Origin: JABMMZ01 sp964438995
Lineage (GTDB): Bacteria; Bacteroidota; Bacteroidia; NS11-12g; UBA955
Reading direction: 5' to 3'
DNA: 64,000 nt
Assembly (NCBI GenBank): GCA_964438995.1
Contig: CAYTMQ010000005.1
Span: forward strand, 153,843-217,842
Shown here: positions 17,590-25,690 of the stretch, piece by piece
Layout: every line of letters starts with the position of its first letter
Position numbering within the stretch: the first letter of the stretch is position 1
Program-made: the position numbers and the translations under genes
The notes under the pieces: generated by a model
What the model saw: only the letters and a program-made list of their open reading frames with translations
Database searches by the model: none
What the model was told of the DNA's origin: nothing

Positions 17590-19209
17590 ATGCTCAAAAA
17601 ATACTTCTTGTTTACGCTCATTATTTCCTCAACCAATCTTTTCTCTCAAGAAATTTTTAAAGAATTTTCAGATTCAAAATATACCTATGTCAAGTTATTG
17701 GGAAAGACCGATAAAAATTTCCTTATGATGGCCTATACAGGTGAGTTGGGATTCGAACCTTGGTTTAGCGATGGAACACCCGAAGGAACCATTTTGCTTA
17801 AAGACATTTTTAATGGCCAAAACTCTTCATTTATTTCAAATTGGTGTTATCACAATGATTCTCTGTATTTCTTTTTAATACGCGACACTTTTGCTCAAAT
17901 TGAAAGTGTTAAATTGTATAGGACCGACGGCACACCTGAAGGCACCTTCCCTATTTTTACATTTAAATACAGCTATCCTTCTGATTACAATCACGAAGGT
18001 GCGATTTTTAATGGCTTACTGTACTTTCCTGAAACAGATACCAACGGAACACGAATTTGGGTGAGTGATGGCACAAAACAAGGCACTAAATTATTTTATG
18101 ACAATTCCGATGCAGTTGCTCAGAGTGAAGTAAGTATGTACATTTTTAACAGCCAACTGTTTTTTAATTTAAACACCAATACATATGGTAATGAGTTGTG
18201 GGTGAGTGATGGCAGTTTAGCTGGCACTAAATTGTTTAAAGACATTAAAACTGGCAATGAAAGTGGCATTGATAAAACATTTAATCCGATAGAATGCAAT
18301 GGTAAATTGTATTTTTTTGCCATCGAAAACGAATATGTTTCATCTGAGTTATTTGAAACTGATGGCACTTCAATTGGCACAAAATTTACAATTGAAACCA
18401 ACTCCAATCCTTACACATCAAGTGTTTTAAATTTCACAAATTTCAATGATGAAAGTATTTTAATTTCAGGATGGGAAATGAGTAAAACATCGGTTTACCT
18501 ATACAATACAAATACCAAAGCGCTTACTAAAATTCTACCGAGTAGTAACGATACAGATAATTCTGCATACGTCTACTTTGGTAACTTTCATTGCAACACA
18601 AAAAACATCATTACCATTTTAGACAATAAACTTGGTGCAGAATTATACTATACCGATGGCACAGAAAAAGGAACAAGATTATTAAAAGACATTGACCCAG
18701 GAATCAACAGTGGTATTATGTACAGTCCAGTTGAGTTGGGCAACAAATTGTATCTATTTGGTTTCAACAGCATGCTGGGTGTAGATATTTGGTCGACCGA
18801 TGGCACCACGCAGAACACAGTAATTGCAAAAGAATTTGCAAGTTTCAATCAAAGTTCAGAAGGTTTATTCGTATTTCAAAATAAGTTATTTTTTACTGCC
18901 GTCGAAGACGAAAATTCGTTCAATCAATTTTATGTATGGGATGTCACTAAGAATACCTCTATTAACCAAACCAACAAACTTAAAAAAATAGTGGTCTACC
19001 CTAATCCTGTTAGTGCAGGAGAAATAATACATATTTCAGGACTTAGCCAATTTAAATATACAATATACAGTTTAATAGGAGCTGAATTACAAAGTGGTTA
19101 TTCTGACAATGGCAAGATCTCTATTAGCAATACTATTGGTAATGGAACCTACATTGTTCATTTAGAAAACTCAGGTGTTCTACATACCATTACCATTAAA
19201 ATTCAATAG
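17590..19209 (+). CDS. Secreted ELWxxDGT-repeat protein 1 with T9SS tail
   Basis: A 539-residue secreted protein with signal peptide MLKKYFLFTLIISSTNLFSQ. At least seven copies of the ELWxxDGTxxGTxxLKD motif are visible, such as PWFSDGTPEGT, RIWVSDGTKQGT, ELWVSDGSLAGT and ELYYTDGTEKGT, spaced about 45-75 residues. The repeats probably fold as propeller-like beta blades. The last 75 residues (VVYPNPVSAGE, ISNTIGNGTYIVHLEN, ITIKIQ) form a T9SS type A sorting domain, so it should be delivered to the cell surface. It is paralogous and adjacent to the next gene (74 nt gap, same strand). The molecular role of the family is unknown. Confidence 0.88.
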   Translation: MLKKYFLFTLIISSTNLFSQEIFKEFSDSKYTYVKLLGKTDKNFLMMAYTGELGFEPWFSDGTPEGTILLKDIFNGQNSSFISNWCYHNDSLYFFLIRDTFAQIESVKLYRTDGTPEGTFPIFTFKYSYPSDYNHEGAIFNGLLYFPETDTNGTRIWVSDGTKQGTKLFYDNSDAVAQSEVSMYIFNSQLFFNLNTNTYGNELWVSDGSLAGTKLFKDIKTGNESGIDKTFNPIECNGKLYFFAIENEYVSSELFETDGTSIGTKFTIETNSNPYTSSVLNFTNFNDESILISGWEMSKTSVYLYNTNTKALTKILPSSNDTDNSAYVYFGNFHCNTKNIITILDNKLGAELYYTDGTEKGTRLLKDIDPGINSGIMYSPVELGNKLYLFGFNSMLGVDIWSTDGTTQNTVIAKEFASFNQSSEGLFVFQNKLFFTAVEDENSFNQFYVWDVTKNTSINQTNKLKKIVVYPNPVSAGEIIHISGLSQFKYTIYSLIGAELQSGYSDNGKISISNTIGNGTYIVHLENSGVLHTITIKIQ

Positions 19210-19283
19210 AGATTTTAGCTCATTGATTTGTCATTTTTCTTTCAAATTATCACTTTTTAAATAAATTGTTCTAATATTGTTAA

Positions 19284-20921
19284 GTGAGAAAACTATTACT
19301 TTCAATTTGTATGCTTTGTATTTGCTCGATTTTGACTGCTCAAAATCTAGTAAAAGACATTTTTGTTGGGTCCTCAAGTTCATCTCCAATTTTTATAGGG
19401 TCGTTAAAAAAAGGATTGGTGTTTTATGCAAACAATGTGACTACAGGTACGGAATTGTGTGTGACAAATGGCACTTCTTCTGGCACATTTCTTTTAAAAG
19501 ACATTAATCCTGGCACACAGACTTCTTTTCAAAATGGTGGAACATATATTGTTGACTCTACAATTTTTTTATGGGTGAAAGATACAAGCACAGCAAGAAT
19601 AAGTTTATGGAAAACAGATGGTACAACTCAAGGCACCAAACGTGTTAAAAGTTTTGTTGCAAATACTGGTCCTTCTTCTACTAGATCTGACATGGCAAAA
19701 ACCAACGGCAAATTGGTATTTGCTTTTGATGATGGCAGTGGTATTGGCGATCAGATTTGGGTGAGCGATGGCACTTATAGCGGCACTAAAGTATTAAAAT
19801 ATATCAACGGCGGTTTAGATGCTTCACCTTCCAATTTGGTTGAAATGGGTGGCAAGGTGTATTTCTTTGCCAATTCAAGTGCAACAGGTCATGAATTATG
19901 GACCACAGATGGAACAGAAGCAGGAACAGAAATGGTTATTGATCTCATGCCAGGCATTGTCTCTAGTATGTTCAATTCTACAAATCCGGTGCAATTGGTT
20001 GCTTCTAAAAATTCGTTGTTTTTATCTGCTATTAGTGATGTTGACACAGGATACGAATTATATGTTTCTGATGGCACAGCTGCAGGTACAAAATTGGTTA
20101 AAAACCTCAATACCTCTAATTTGAGAAATGCCAGTGTTCAACTGGTTGCCGGAGCTGGAAACTTTGTCATATTTAGTTATATAGACAACAACATGGTAAG
20201 AAGATATGCCTGCAGCGATGGAACTGCAGCAGGCACTTTTGATTTCATAACTGAAGGCAATTCAACCATTTTCCAGATGGTTCCGCGCAACTGTATAGTA
20301 ACAGAAGACAAATTGTATTTTGTACTTTCAGACAACAAAATAGGCTCAGAATTATACAGCAGCGATGGCACTCCAGATGGAACAGGTTTGGTTATAGATC
20401 TTAGTCCTGGCACAGGCAGTTCTGTACCCTCTGCTTTTGTAAATATAGACAATGCTATTTATTTTAGTGCCGTTAACAATGCATTTGGAAGAGAATTATG
20501 GATAACCACTGGCAAAGGCGGTTATACGCAATTGGTAACCGACTTTAACCCTGGTGTCAATTCCGGAAATTTTTCTTCCATGATGGTCCATAATGGGATA
20601 CTATATGCAGCAGCATTTGTAAACAATGCTATTGGAAATGAATTGTATGATTTTAATACCAAAATTTTATTGAATATAGATGAGATTGCAAGTTCAGAAA
20701 ATTCTATTTACCCTAACCCAATACATGCTTCAGATTATTTAAATTTAAGATATCATACTGATGTTAAATGTAAATTGTACAATGGTCTTGGGCAACTTGT
20801 TTTTGAGAGCAATTCGCACAACGGTAAAATTCAAATGCCAGAAAACATTAGCAGTGGCATATATACATTGTTAATACAGGATGATAACATTCGTGATGTT
20901 AGAAAATTGACCATTGAATAA
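19284..20921 (+). CDS. Secreted ELWxxDGT-repeat protein 2 with T9SS tail (GTG start)
   Basis: A 545-residue paralogue of the preceding gene. About eight repeats are seen (SLWKTDGTTQGT, QIWVSDGTYSGT, ELWTTDGTEAGT, ELYVSDGTAAGT, ELYSSDGTPDGT and others). The C-terminus (SIYPNPIHASDYL, then GIYTLLIQDD and KLTIE) is a type A sorting domain. The start is a GTG at 19284: an in-frame TAA directly precedes it, and it gives a full signal peptide (MRKLLLSICMLCICSILTAQ), whereas the next ATG would remove most of it. The tandem pair suggests a recent duplication with divergence in repeat number. Confidence 0.87.
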   Translation: MRKLLLSICMLCICSILTAQNLVKDIFVGSSSSSPIFIGSLKKGLVFYANNVTTGTELCVTNGTSSGTFLLKDINPGTQTSFQNGGTYIVDSTIFLWVKDTSTARISLWKTDGTTQGTKRVKSFVANTGPSSTRSDMAKTNGKLVFAFDDGSGIGDQIWVSDGTYSGTKVLKYINGGLDASPSNLVEMGGKVYFFANSSATGHELWTTDGTEAGTEMVIDLMPGIVSSMFNSTNPVQLVASKNSLFLSAISDVDTGYELYVSDGTAAGTKLVKNLNTSNLRNASVQLVAGAGNFVIFSYIDNNMVRRYACSDGTAAGTFDFITEGNSTIFQMVPRNCIVTEDKLYFVLSDNKIGSELYSSDGTPDGTGLVIDLSPGTGSSVPSAFVNIDNAIYFSAVNNAFGRELWITTGKGGYTQLVTDFNPGVNSGNFSSMMVHNGILYAAAFVNNAIGNELYDFNTKILLNIDEIASSENSIYPNPIHASDYLNLRYHTDVKCKLYNGLGQLVFESNSHNGKIQMPENISSGIYTLLIQDDNIRDVRKLTIE

Positions 20922-21062
20922 TTATCATTTTTGCGTCATTTTTTAAACATACTTACCATTATTTAATTATCAATATTTATTATTGTATGAGAGAGTTGGC
21001 AACGACTTTAAAAACTAGATTATGAGTAAGTAAGTTTTCCTATATTCGATAAGTTTAATTTT

Positions 21063-21096
21063 AAAACCGGCTAGTAATAGTCGGTTTTTATTTTTA
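21063..21096 (+). terminator. Bidirectional terminator between convergent genes
   Basis: AAAACCGGCTA / TAGTCGGTTTT stem (one G-T wobble) with a GTAA loop and a T-rich tail. It lies 142 nt after the second ELWxxDGT gene and touches the stop of the convergent CPBP gene. Confidence 0.8.
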
Positions 21097-22020
21097 TTGC
21101 TTATAGCAGTCCTTCACATAGTTCCCTATTGTTCCACCTATCTCCATCAACCAAGCAATACCAGCGTGAACCATGACACCACCAAATATGCTTCTACTGT
21201 GGTATGAAATAACCCCTAGAATTGTCCCGCCAAAGAAAGAACTGATGGCCTCCCCCATTGGTTTGCCGTAATGTATGCTCAGATAAAAACTCGCCATGGG
21301 CAATATGGCACCTGGACCAACATATTTTATAAAAGCCATTACCATAAATCCTCTGAAAAAGAATTCAATTGAACTGAAATCAATCCCATAAAAAATTTCG
21401 AAAACCCAAATCTTCCATACTGGAGGTTCAAACGCTTCTAGTTTGTGGTATCTAGGATAATAGTCCAAAAAATCGCTTAGAAAACTAGCTCCCACAATCA
21501 ATGGCACCATGCACAATAAAAGTATCCAATACACCTTAGCTTTATGGTGTTTGAGTGAAACGCCATATAAGGTTTGTTTTCTATCAAAAATCAACCAAAC
21601 AATTGTTACTGGAATTACTAAATACAACCATCTAAAGACGTCATTGAATACCATTCCATTTATGTATGCTGTATCAGGTGGTGAGATTTTACCAATCAAT
21701 GCATAATGTTGATACATCACTGCTCTAAAACCAAATATCAAAAAACTCAAAAGAAGCAAACAAATAAAACCTGGTTTGGTCCAAAATGAATAATCCTTTT
21801 TAAAAAAACTATACAACAAGTAGGCGAAAACAGTGTGAATGGCATATAACAAAACATGAGAAAAATACTCTGGCCATCTTCCCATCTGGTCGACTTTAAG
21901 TTGCAATCCATAATGGTAATTAATGAAAACAGATATACTGCAAAACAACATCAAAATGGTCCAATGCAACCAATGTTGATCAGCAATAAATGATTTCAGT
22001 TGATCAATGATTTCCTTCAT
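21094..22020 (-). CDS. CPBP-family intramembrane protease-like protein
   Basis: A 308-residue protein with about eight hydrophobic segments. The CPBP (CaaX protease / bacteriocin-processing) signature is seen as SSIEFFFRG (Glu219, Arg223) and SIHYGKPMGE (His250). Only one Glu of the usual EExxxR pair is present, since Ile takes the first place. Family members cleave prenylated or membrane substrates within the bilayer; the substrate here is unknown. Its ATG overlaps the stop of the LuxE-like gene (22017-22020), so the two are translationally coupled and may act together. Confidence 0.8.
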   Translation of the reverse strand: MKEIIDQLKSFIADQHWLHWTILMLFCSISVFINYHYGLQLKVDQMGRWPEYFSHVLLYAIHTVFAYLLYSFFKKDYSFWTKPGFICLLLLSFLIFGFRAVMYQHYALIGKISPPDTAYINGMVFNDVFRWLYLVIPVTIVWLIFDRKQTLYGVSLKHHKAKVYWILLLCMVPLIVGASFLSDFLDYYPRYHKLEAFEPPVWKIWVFEIFYGIDFSSIEFFFRGFMVMAFIKYVGPGAILPMASFYLSIHYGKPMGEAISSFFGGTILGVISYHSRSIFGGVMVHAGIAWLMEIGGTIGNYVKDCYKQ

Positions 22021-23003
22021 CCTATTAACAAATTACATCCTCTGGTATCACTATAGTCCAAACGGCCTAAAATTTCGAAACTGCCATCATCGTATACTTT
22101 TCCCAAATCTGAAGTTTCGATAAACGCGCACGACTGAAGGTTACTTAAATCAATGACATTTACGGCTCCATTTCGGTTGGTAATCGGACCAGAAAAAGGG
22201 TCATTGATTTCACGAATTACTACCTTCATTTGAGGAGGACATTGATACAAACCATCCGAAATAGAATAAGCTTGAGATAACAATTCGGTCATGCCATACT
22301 CACCTCCAATTTTATCTAGCCCCAACCCTTGTTTTAACATAGCATGCAATTCCATTCTGGTTATCTCTTTGCGCCTACCTTTCATTCCACCAGTCTCTAT
22401 TACTTTGGTATGTTTTAATTGCATCTGATACTTTTCAATAAAATCTAAAAGTGCATAGGTAACGCCCCATAACATGGTTGGGACTTGATTGGCTTCGTTG
22501 AGCAATAGTTGCTGGTACAAGTCTTCAGTGTTATCAAGATAAAAACCAGAAGAGGGGTATTGACTGTTTTGAATGAAATGGTTGACCTGATACACCAACG
22601 AAGAATTTTTGCGTTCTAAATACGAAGGCAATAAACCCAAATGGCAATAAGCTGTATGGTCAGTATAAACAGCATTGAAAGAACGGGTAAATGCCTTTAC
22701 GTATCTCGATTCGTTATCAAGGTAGTGTTTACTTACACCAATTCTGGTGGTACTGCTACTTTCAAAAACCAAAGCCGCTTCAAAATCCAAAGATTGAATA
22801 GGAAACTGTTTAAAAAACTCAATTGGCAAGAAAGGAATATCAGCAATATGCTTTATATTTGCTATGTCTGTCTGTAGATGTTTGAGATATGTTTGATAGA
22901 CTTTGTTGTGTTTACTTTGAAATTGGAATACTTCAAGGGCAATAGCATCAAAGTCATTTTTCGTGACAGTATCAATCTTTGCATTCAGGCCTTGAATATC
23001 CAT
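22017..23003 (-). CDS. LuxE-like acyl-protein synthetase / acyltransferase
   Basis: A 328-residue protein of the LuxE (acyl-protein synthetase) type, related to adenylate-forming enzymes. Typical segments are FLPIEFFKQFPIQS near the N-terminus, LVFESSSTTRIG (the Ser/Thr-rich nucleotide loop), GGEYGMTELLSQAYS, and the C-terminal FIETSDLGKVYDDGSFEILGR with the family's hinge Asp/Arg. LuxE activates a fatty acid for transfer; the LuxC and LuxD partners are absent here. The ATG interlocks with that of the divergent lipoprotein gene in CATG (23001-23004). A TATTTTTG element for this strand lies at 23008-23015, inside the neighbour's coding sequence and 4 nt from the start. Confidence 0.75.
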   Translation of the reverse strand: MDIQGLNAKIDTVTKNDFDAIALEVFQFQSKHNKVYQTYLKHLQTDIANIKHIADIPFLPIEFFKQFPIQSLDFEAALVFESSSTTRIGVSKHYLDNESRYVKAFTRSFNAVYTDHTAYCHLGLLPSYLERKNSSLVYQVNHFIQNSQYPSSGFYLDNTEDLYQQLLLNEANQVPTMLWGVTYALLDFIEKYQMQLKHTKVIETGGMKGRRKEITRMELHAMLKQGLGLDKIGGEYGMTELLSQAYSISDGLYQCPPQMKVVIREINDPFSGPITNRNGAVNVIDLSNLQSCAFIETSDLGKVYDDGSFEILGRLDYSDTRGCNLLIG

Positions 23004-23514
23004 GCTTCAAAAATATATCTTTTTCATCTTAATCGCGGTGTTGGCTGCATGTAAATCTGAAGAAATCAATTTTCCTGCAGAACCAAAGTTGACATTCAAA
23101 GACATTGTTCAGTACAAATTGAATGGAAAGGATTCGGCTATAACAATAGAATTCGAATACACCGATGGCGATGGTGATATTGGATTAGAAGCTGCAGATT
23201 CGTTACCACCTTTTCAATTTGGTGGACCCTATTTTTACAATTTACTAATTTCGATTTACGAGGTAGAAAATGGCGTAAAAAAACCGTTATTGATACCATC
23301 AACAACTGATACTGTAAACTTCAACGACCGCATTAAGACCCTCACGCCTACTGGAAAAAACAAAGCCATTTATGGCACTATGATATTAAATCTTAATGCC
23401 AAACCATACTTCGGATTGACCCCAGATTCTATGTTTTACAAAATCCAAATCATCGATCGAAAGTTGCACAAAAGCAATGTTATAGAGACGCCTGTTAGGA
23501 GGTTTGAGTTTTAG
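23002..23514 (+). CDS. Putative lipoprotein, unknown function
   Basis: A 170-residue lipoprotein. MLQKYIFFILIAVLAAC gives a lipobox with Cys at 17, then Lys-Ser-Glu-Glu. The mature domain has one Asp-rich segment (YTDGDGDIGLEAADS) that resembles a Ca-binding loop, and otherwise beta-type sequence; no known family is recognised. Its ATG (23002) lies one base away from the divergent LuxE-like ATG (23003), so its promoter must lie within that gene. Confidence 0.8.
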   Translation: MLQKYIFFILIAVLAACKSEEINFPAEPKLTFKDIVQYKLNGKDSAITIEFEYTDGDGDIGLEAADSLPPFQFGGPYFYNLLISIYEVENGVKKPLLIPSTTDTVNFNDRIKTLTPTGKNKAIYGTMILNLNAKPYFGLTPDSMFYKIQIIDRKLHKSNVIETPVRRFEF

Positions 23515-23610
23515 GAAAATATCTTTGGGTGAACACTAGAGGATACATGTTCTATATCCCTGGAGCGTAGCATCAAGGGTTACCGAACACGAAAACTAAA
23601 ACTAAAGGTT

Positions 23611-24147
23611 CTAGAACTTGTTCTTCCACATCATGCTCTCTACAGGGCGTATGGTGCGGGTGTTGTACTTGGCATTCTTCTTTTTGTTGTACATGGTTTT
23701 TACATCTCCATTAACAACAAAATAGATTAGCTGACCGATAGGCATGCCGTAATACACTCTCACAGGTTGAGCTACACTGATTTCTAATGTCCATGTATTG
23801 CAGAATCCTACATCTCCTTTACCCGCTGTAGCGTGGATGTCGATACCTAAACGACCAGTAGAACTTTTTCCTTCTAGGAAAGGAACGTGACTATGGGTTT
23901 CAGTATATTCTTCGGTTACACCAAGGTATAACACTCCTGGTTGCAACACGAATCCTTCTTGTGGAATTTCGAAATGATCAATTTTGTTGTGGGATTTAGC
24001 GTCTAATACCCTGTCTTTGTAAGTAGCAAGGTATCTTCCTAAATGCACGTCATAACTGTTGGTGCCAAGGCATTCTGGTCTGTAAGGTTCAATTAGGATT
24101 GTTCCTTTTTCAATTTCTTCTAGAATTTGGTAGTCTGTTAAAATCAT
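23611..24147 (-). CDS. dcd: dCTP deaminase
   Basis: Deaminates dCTP to dUTP, feeding dTMP synthesis. The protein is 178 residues, the normal size. LGTNSYDVHLG opens the fold. GKSSTGRLGIDIHATAGKGDVGF holds the substrate-binding Ser and Arg, and NTWTLEIS has the catalytic Glu. The ATG at 24147 is chosen over an upstream TTG because it forms an ATGA overlap with the stop of the WD40 gene, implying translational coupling. No terminator is seen; the 90 nt after it hold a weak hairpin. Confidence 0.93.
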   Translation of the reverse strand: MILTDYQILEEIEKGTILIEPYRPECLGTNSYDVHLGRYLATYKDRVLDAKSHNKIDHFEIPQEGFVLQPGVLYLGVTEEYTETHSHVPFLEGKSSTGRLGIDIHATAGKGDVGFCNTWTLEISVAQPVRVYYGMPIGQLIYFVVNGDVKTMYNKKKNAKYNTRTIRPVESMMWKNKF

Positions 24148-25022
24148 TTCTCTTGTATTACGAAGCACTTCAAAGTGCGGTCATCACTGCACGAAATAAG
24201 AGTGTTTTTGTCAATCCACAAAATTTTATTCACCGAGCTGGTATGGCCTTGAAATTTCTCGGCATCTACCACTTTCAACAGTTCTCCACTCGTCGAATTC
24301 CAGTACTTAATGGTTTTGTCCATGCTTGAACTCGCCATTCTTTCTACTTGGTATGGATTGACTTTAATCCTATGTATGTGCAATAAGTGCGCTTTTATGG
24401 TGCGAACTATTTCTTTGTTTTTAATCCATGTCAGAGTTGCATCTCTCCCTCCGCAAACCATTTCTCCATTGTTTAAAGTTGCAACAGCAAACACCGAACT
24501 ATTTTGCACTGCAAATTTCTGATATTCGAACGTCAACAAATCAACAAAATATAAGCATGCATCAGAAGCGCCTATAATCGCTTCATTGTCTTTAATTTCA
24601 ATAGTCCGTAAAGGCTTATCGCTCAATGAAAGGACGCGAAGTATATTAAAGTCATGGTCTAACTCGTACAAATTGCCATCGCCAGCAACTATCAAGTAAG
24701 TAGATTGATACTTTACTATTTCAAAAATAGGAGCATCACACAATTGAAGGTGTTTTTTTAAACTATAGTCTTCTAAAAAAAATGCAGAGACAATACCAGA
24801 ACGTGTCCCAGAAATTAAATACTGCTGATCGCAAAATAGCGTGTATACGGCTTGATTGTGCCTTATTACAAGCTTACCATCAGGTTCAGATAGTTGCCAT
24901 TGCACAATCATGCCATCCCCTGCTCCACTGTATATGGATTGTGTTTGAGGATCATAACTGAGCGCATAAACTGCTTGTGTATGTCCTACAAAGTCACGTA
25001 TTTTGACAACCTCTACAAACAT
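24144..25022 (-). CDS. Cytoplasmic WD40-repeat protein
   Basis: A 292-residue WD40 beta-propeller protein without a signal peptide. Several blades are visible: DFVGHTQAVYALSYDP…IYSGAGDGMIVQW, RTIKAHLLHIHRIKVNP…MASSSMDKTIKYW and KFQGHTSSVNKILWID…LISCSDDRTLKCF. There are about seven, enough for a closed propeller. Such proteins usually scaffold other proteins; partners are unknown. The ATG at 25022 interlocks with the divergent phosphopantetheinyl transferase ATG in CATG (25020-25023). A longer reading back to 25136 would run into that gene and add an unrelated N-terminus. Its stop overlaps the dcd ATG. Confidence 0.85.
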   Translation of the reverse strand: MFVEVVKIRDFVGHTQAVYALSYDPQTQSIYSGAGDGMIVQWQLSEPDGKLVIRHNQAVYTLFCDQQYLISGTRSGIVSAFFLEDYSLKKHLQLCDAPIFEIVKYQSTYLIVAGDGNLYELDHDFNILRVLSLSDKPLRTIEIKDNEAIIGASDACLYFVDLLTFEYQKFAVQNSSVFAVATLNNGEMVCGGRDATLTWIKNKEIVRTIKAHLLHIHRIKVNPYQVERMASSSMDKTIKYWNSTSGELLKVVDAEKFQGHTSSVNKILWIDKNTLISCSDDRTLKCFVIQEK

Positions 25023-25617
25023 GCCATTAATTTTTGAAAGACAAATTGGGACTGCAAAGAAAATAGGCGTTTGGGAAATAACCGAACCAATAGATTTTTT
25101 TCTTGAACAAGTTATGCTCCAAAATGTCGAACACATCAGTAAAAAAAGATTGGTGGAACAAGCCGTTTCTGCGCATTTGCTTAATACTTTAGTAAATGAA
25201 AAAGTCCATCACCTTTTAAATAAAGATGAGAATGGCAAACCTTATTTAATAGGACTAAATACTGAAGTCAGTTTTAGTCATTCCAGGCAAATGGTAGCTT
25301 GCATCATCGACCATTCTGGACAGCCTGTAGGTATCGATATTGAAGAGCGTCGAGAAAGCATCAAAAAAATAGCCCACAAATTTGTCAAAAAAGAAGAAGG
25401 TTTTGATACTGGAGATATCGATTTGTATCATAAAATTTGGGGTGCAAAAGAGGTTCTTTTTAAAATATATTCGAAAAAAGAATTGGACTTTCTAAATCAT
25501 TTAACAGTTGATATTCAAAGTATAATAATTGGTAATATCCACAAAAACAGCTACTCAGCTTCTTACGAATTGACTTGTGAAGAAATAGATAATTTTATTT
25601 TAGTGTGGAATAGTTGA
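25021..25617 (+). CDS. 4'-phosphopantetheinyl transferase superfamily protein
   Basis: A 198-residue Sfp/AcpS-superfamily enzyme that moves phosphopantetheine from CoA onto a carrier-protein serine. The Mg-binding signature VGIDIEER (Asp106, Glu108) and WGAKEVLFK (Trp140 to Lys148, with Glu144) are both present. In Bacteroidota such a protein may be the general carrier-protein activase. The ATG at 25021 (MPLIFERQ) is preferred to an in-frame TTG at 25003. It shares its start region with the divergent WD40 gene. Confidence 0.88.
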   Translation: MPLIFERQIGTAKKIGVWEITEPIDFFLEQVMLQNVEHISKKRLVEQAVSAHLLNTLVNEKVHHLLNKDENGKPYLIGLNTEVSFSHSRQMVACIIDHSGQPVGIDIEERRESIKKIAHKFVKKEEGFDTGDIDLYHKIWGAKEVLFKIYSKKELDFLNHLTVDIQSIIIGNIHKNSYSASYELTCEEIDNFILVWNS

Positions 25618-25690
25618 AAATTAAGTATAAATACTTATAATTGTACAAAACGATGCAACAGATTAGGATGATTTGTTGTCTTATTACTGA

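Noticed and set aside
23515..23610. Weak hairpin AGAGGATA…TATCCCT after the lipoprotein gene as a terminator
   Set aside because: The stem is short and imperfect and no T-run follows.
25023..25136. Longer WD40 protein extending into the phosphopantetheinyl transferase gene
   Set aside because: The extra N-terminal 38 residues look like antisense of the transferase and do not match a WD40 blade.
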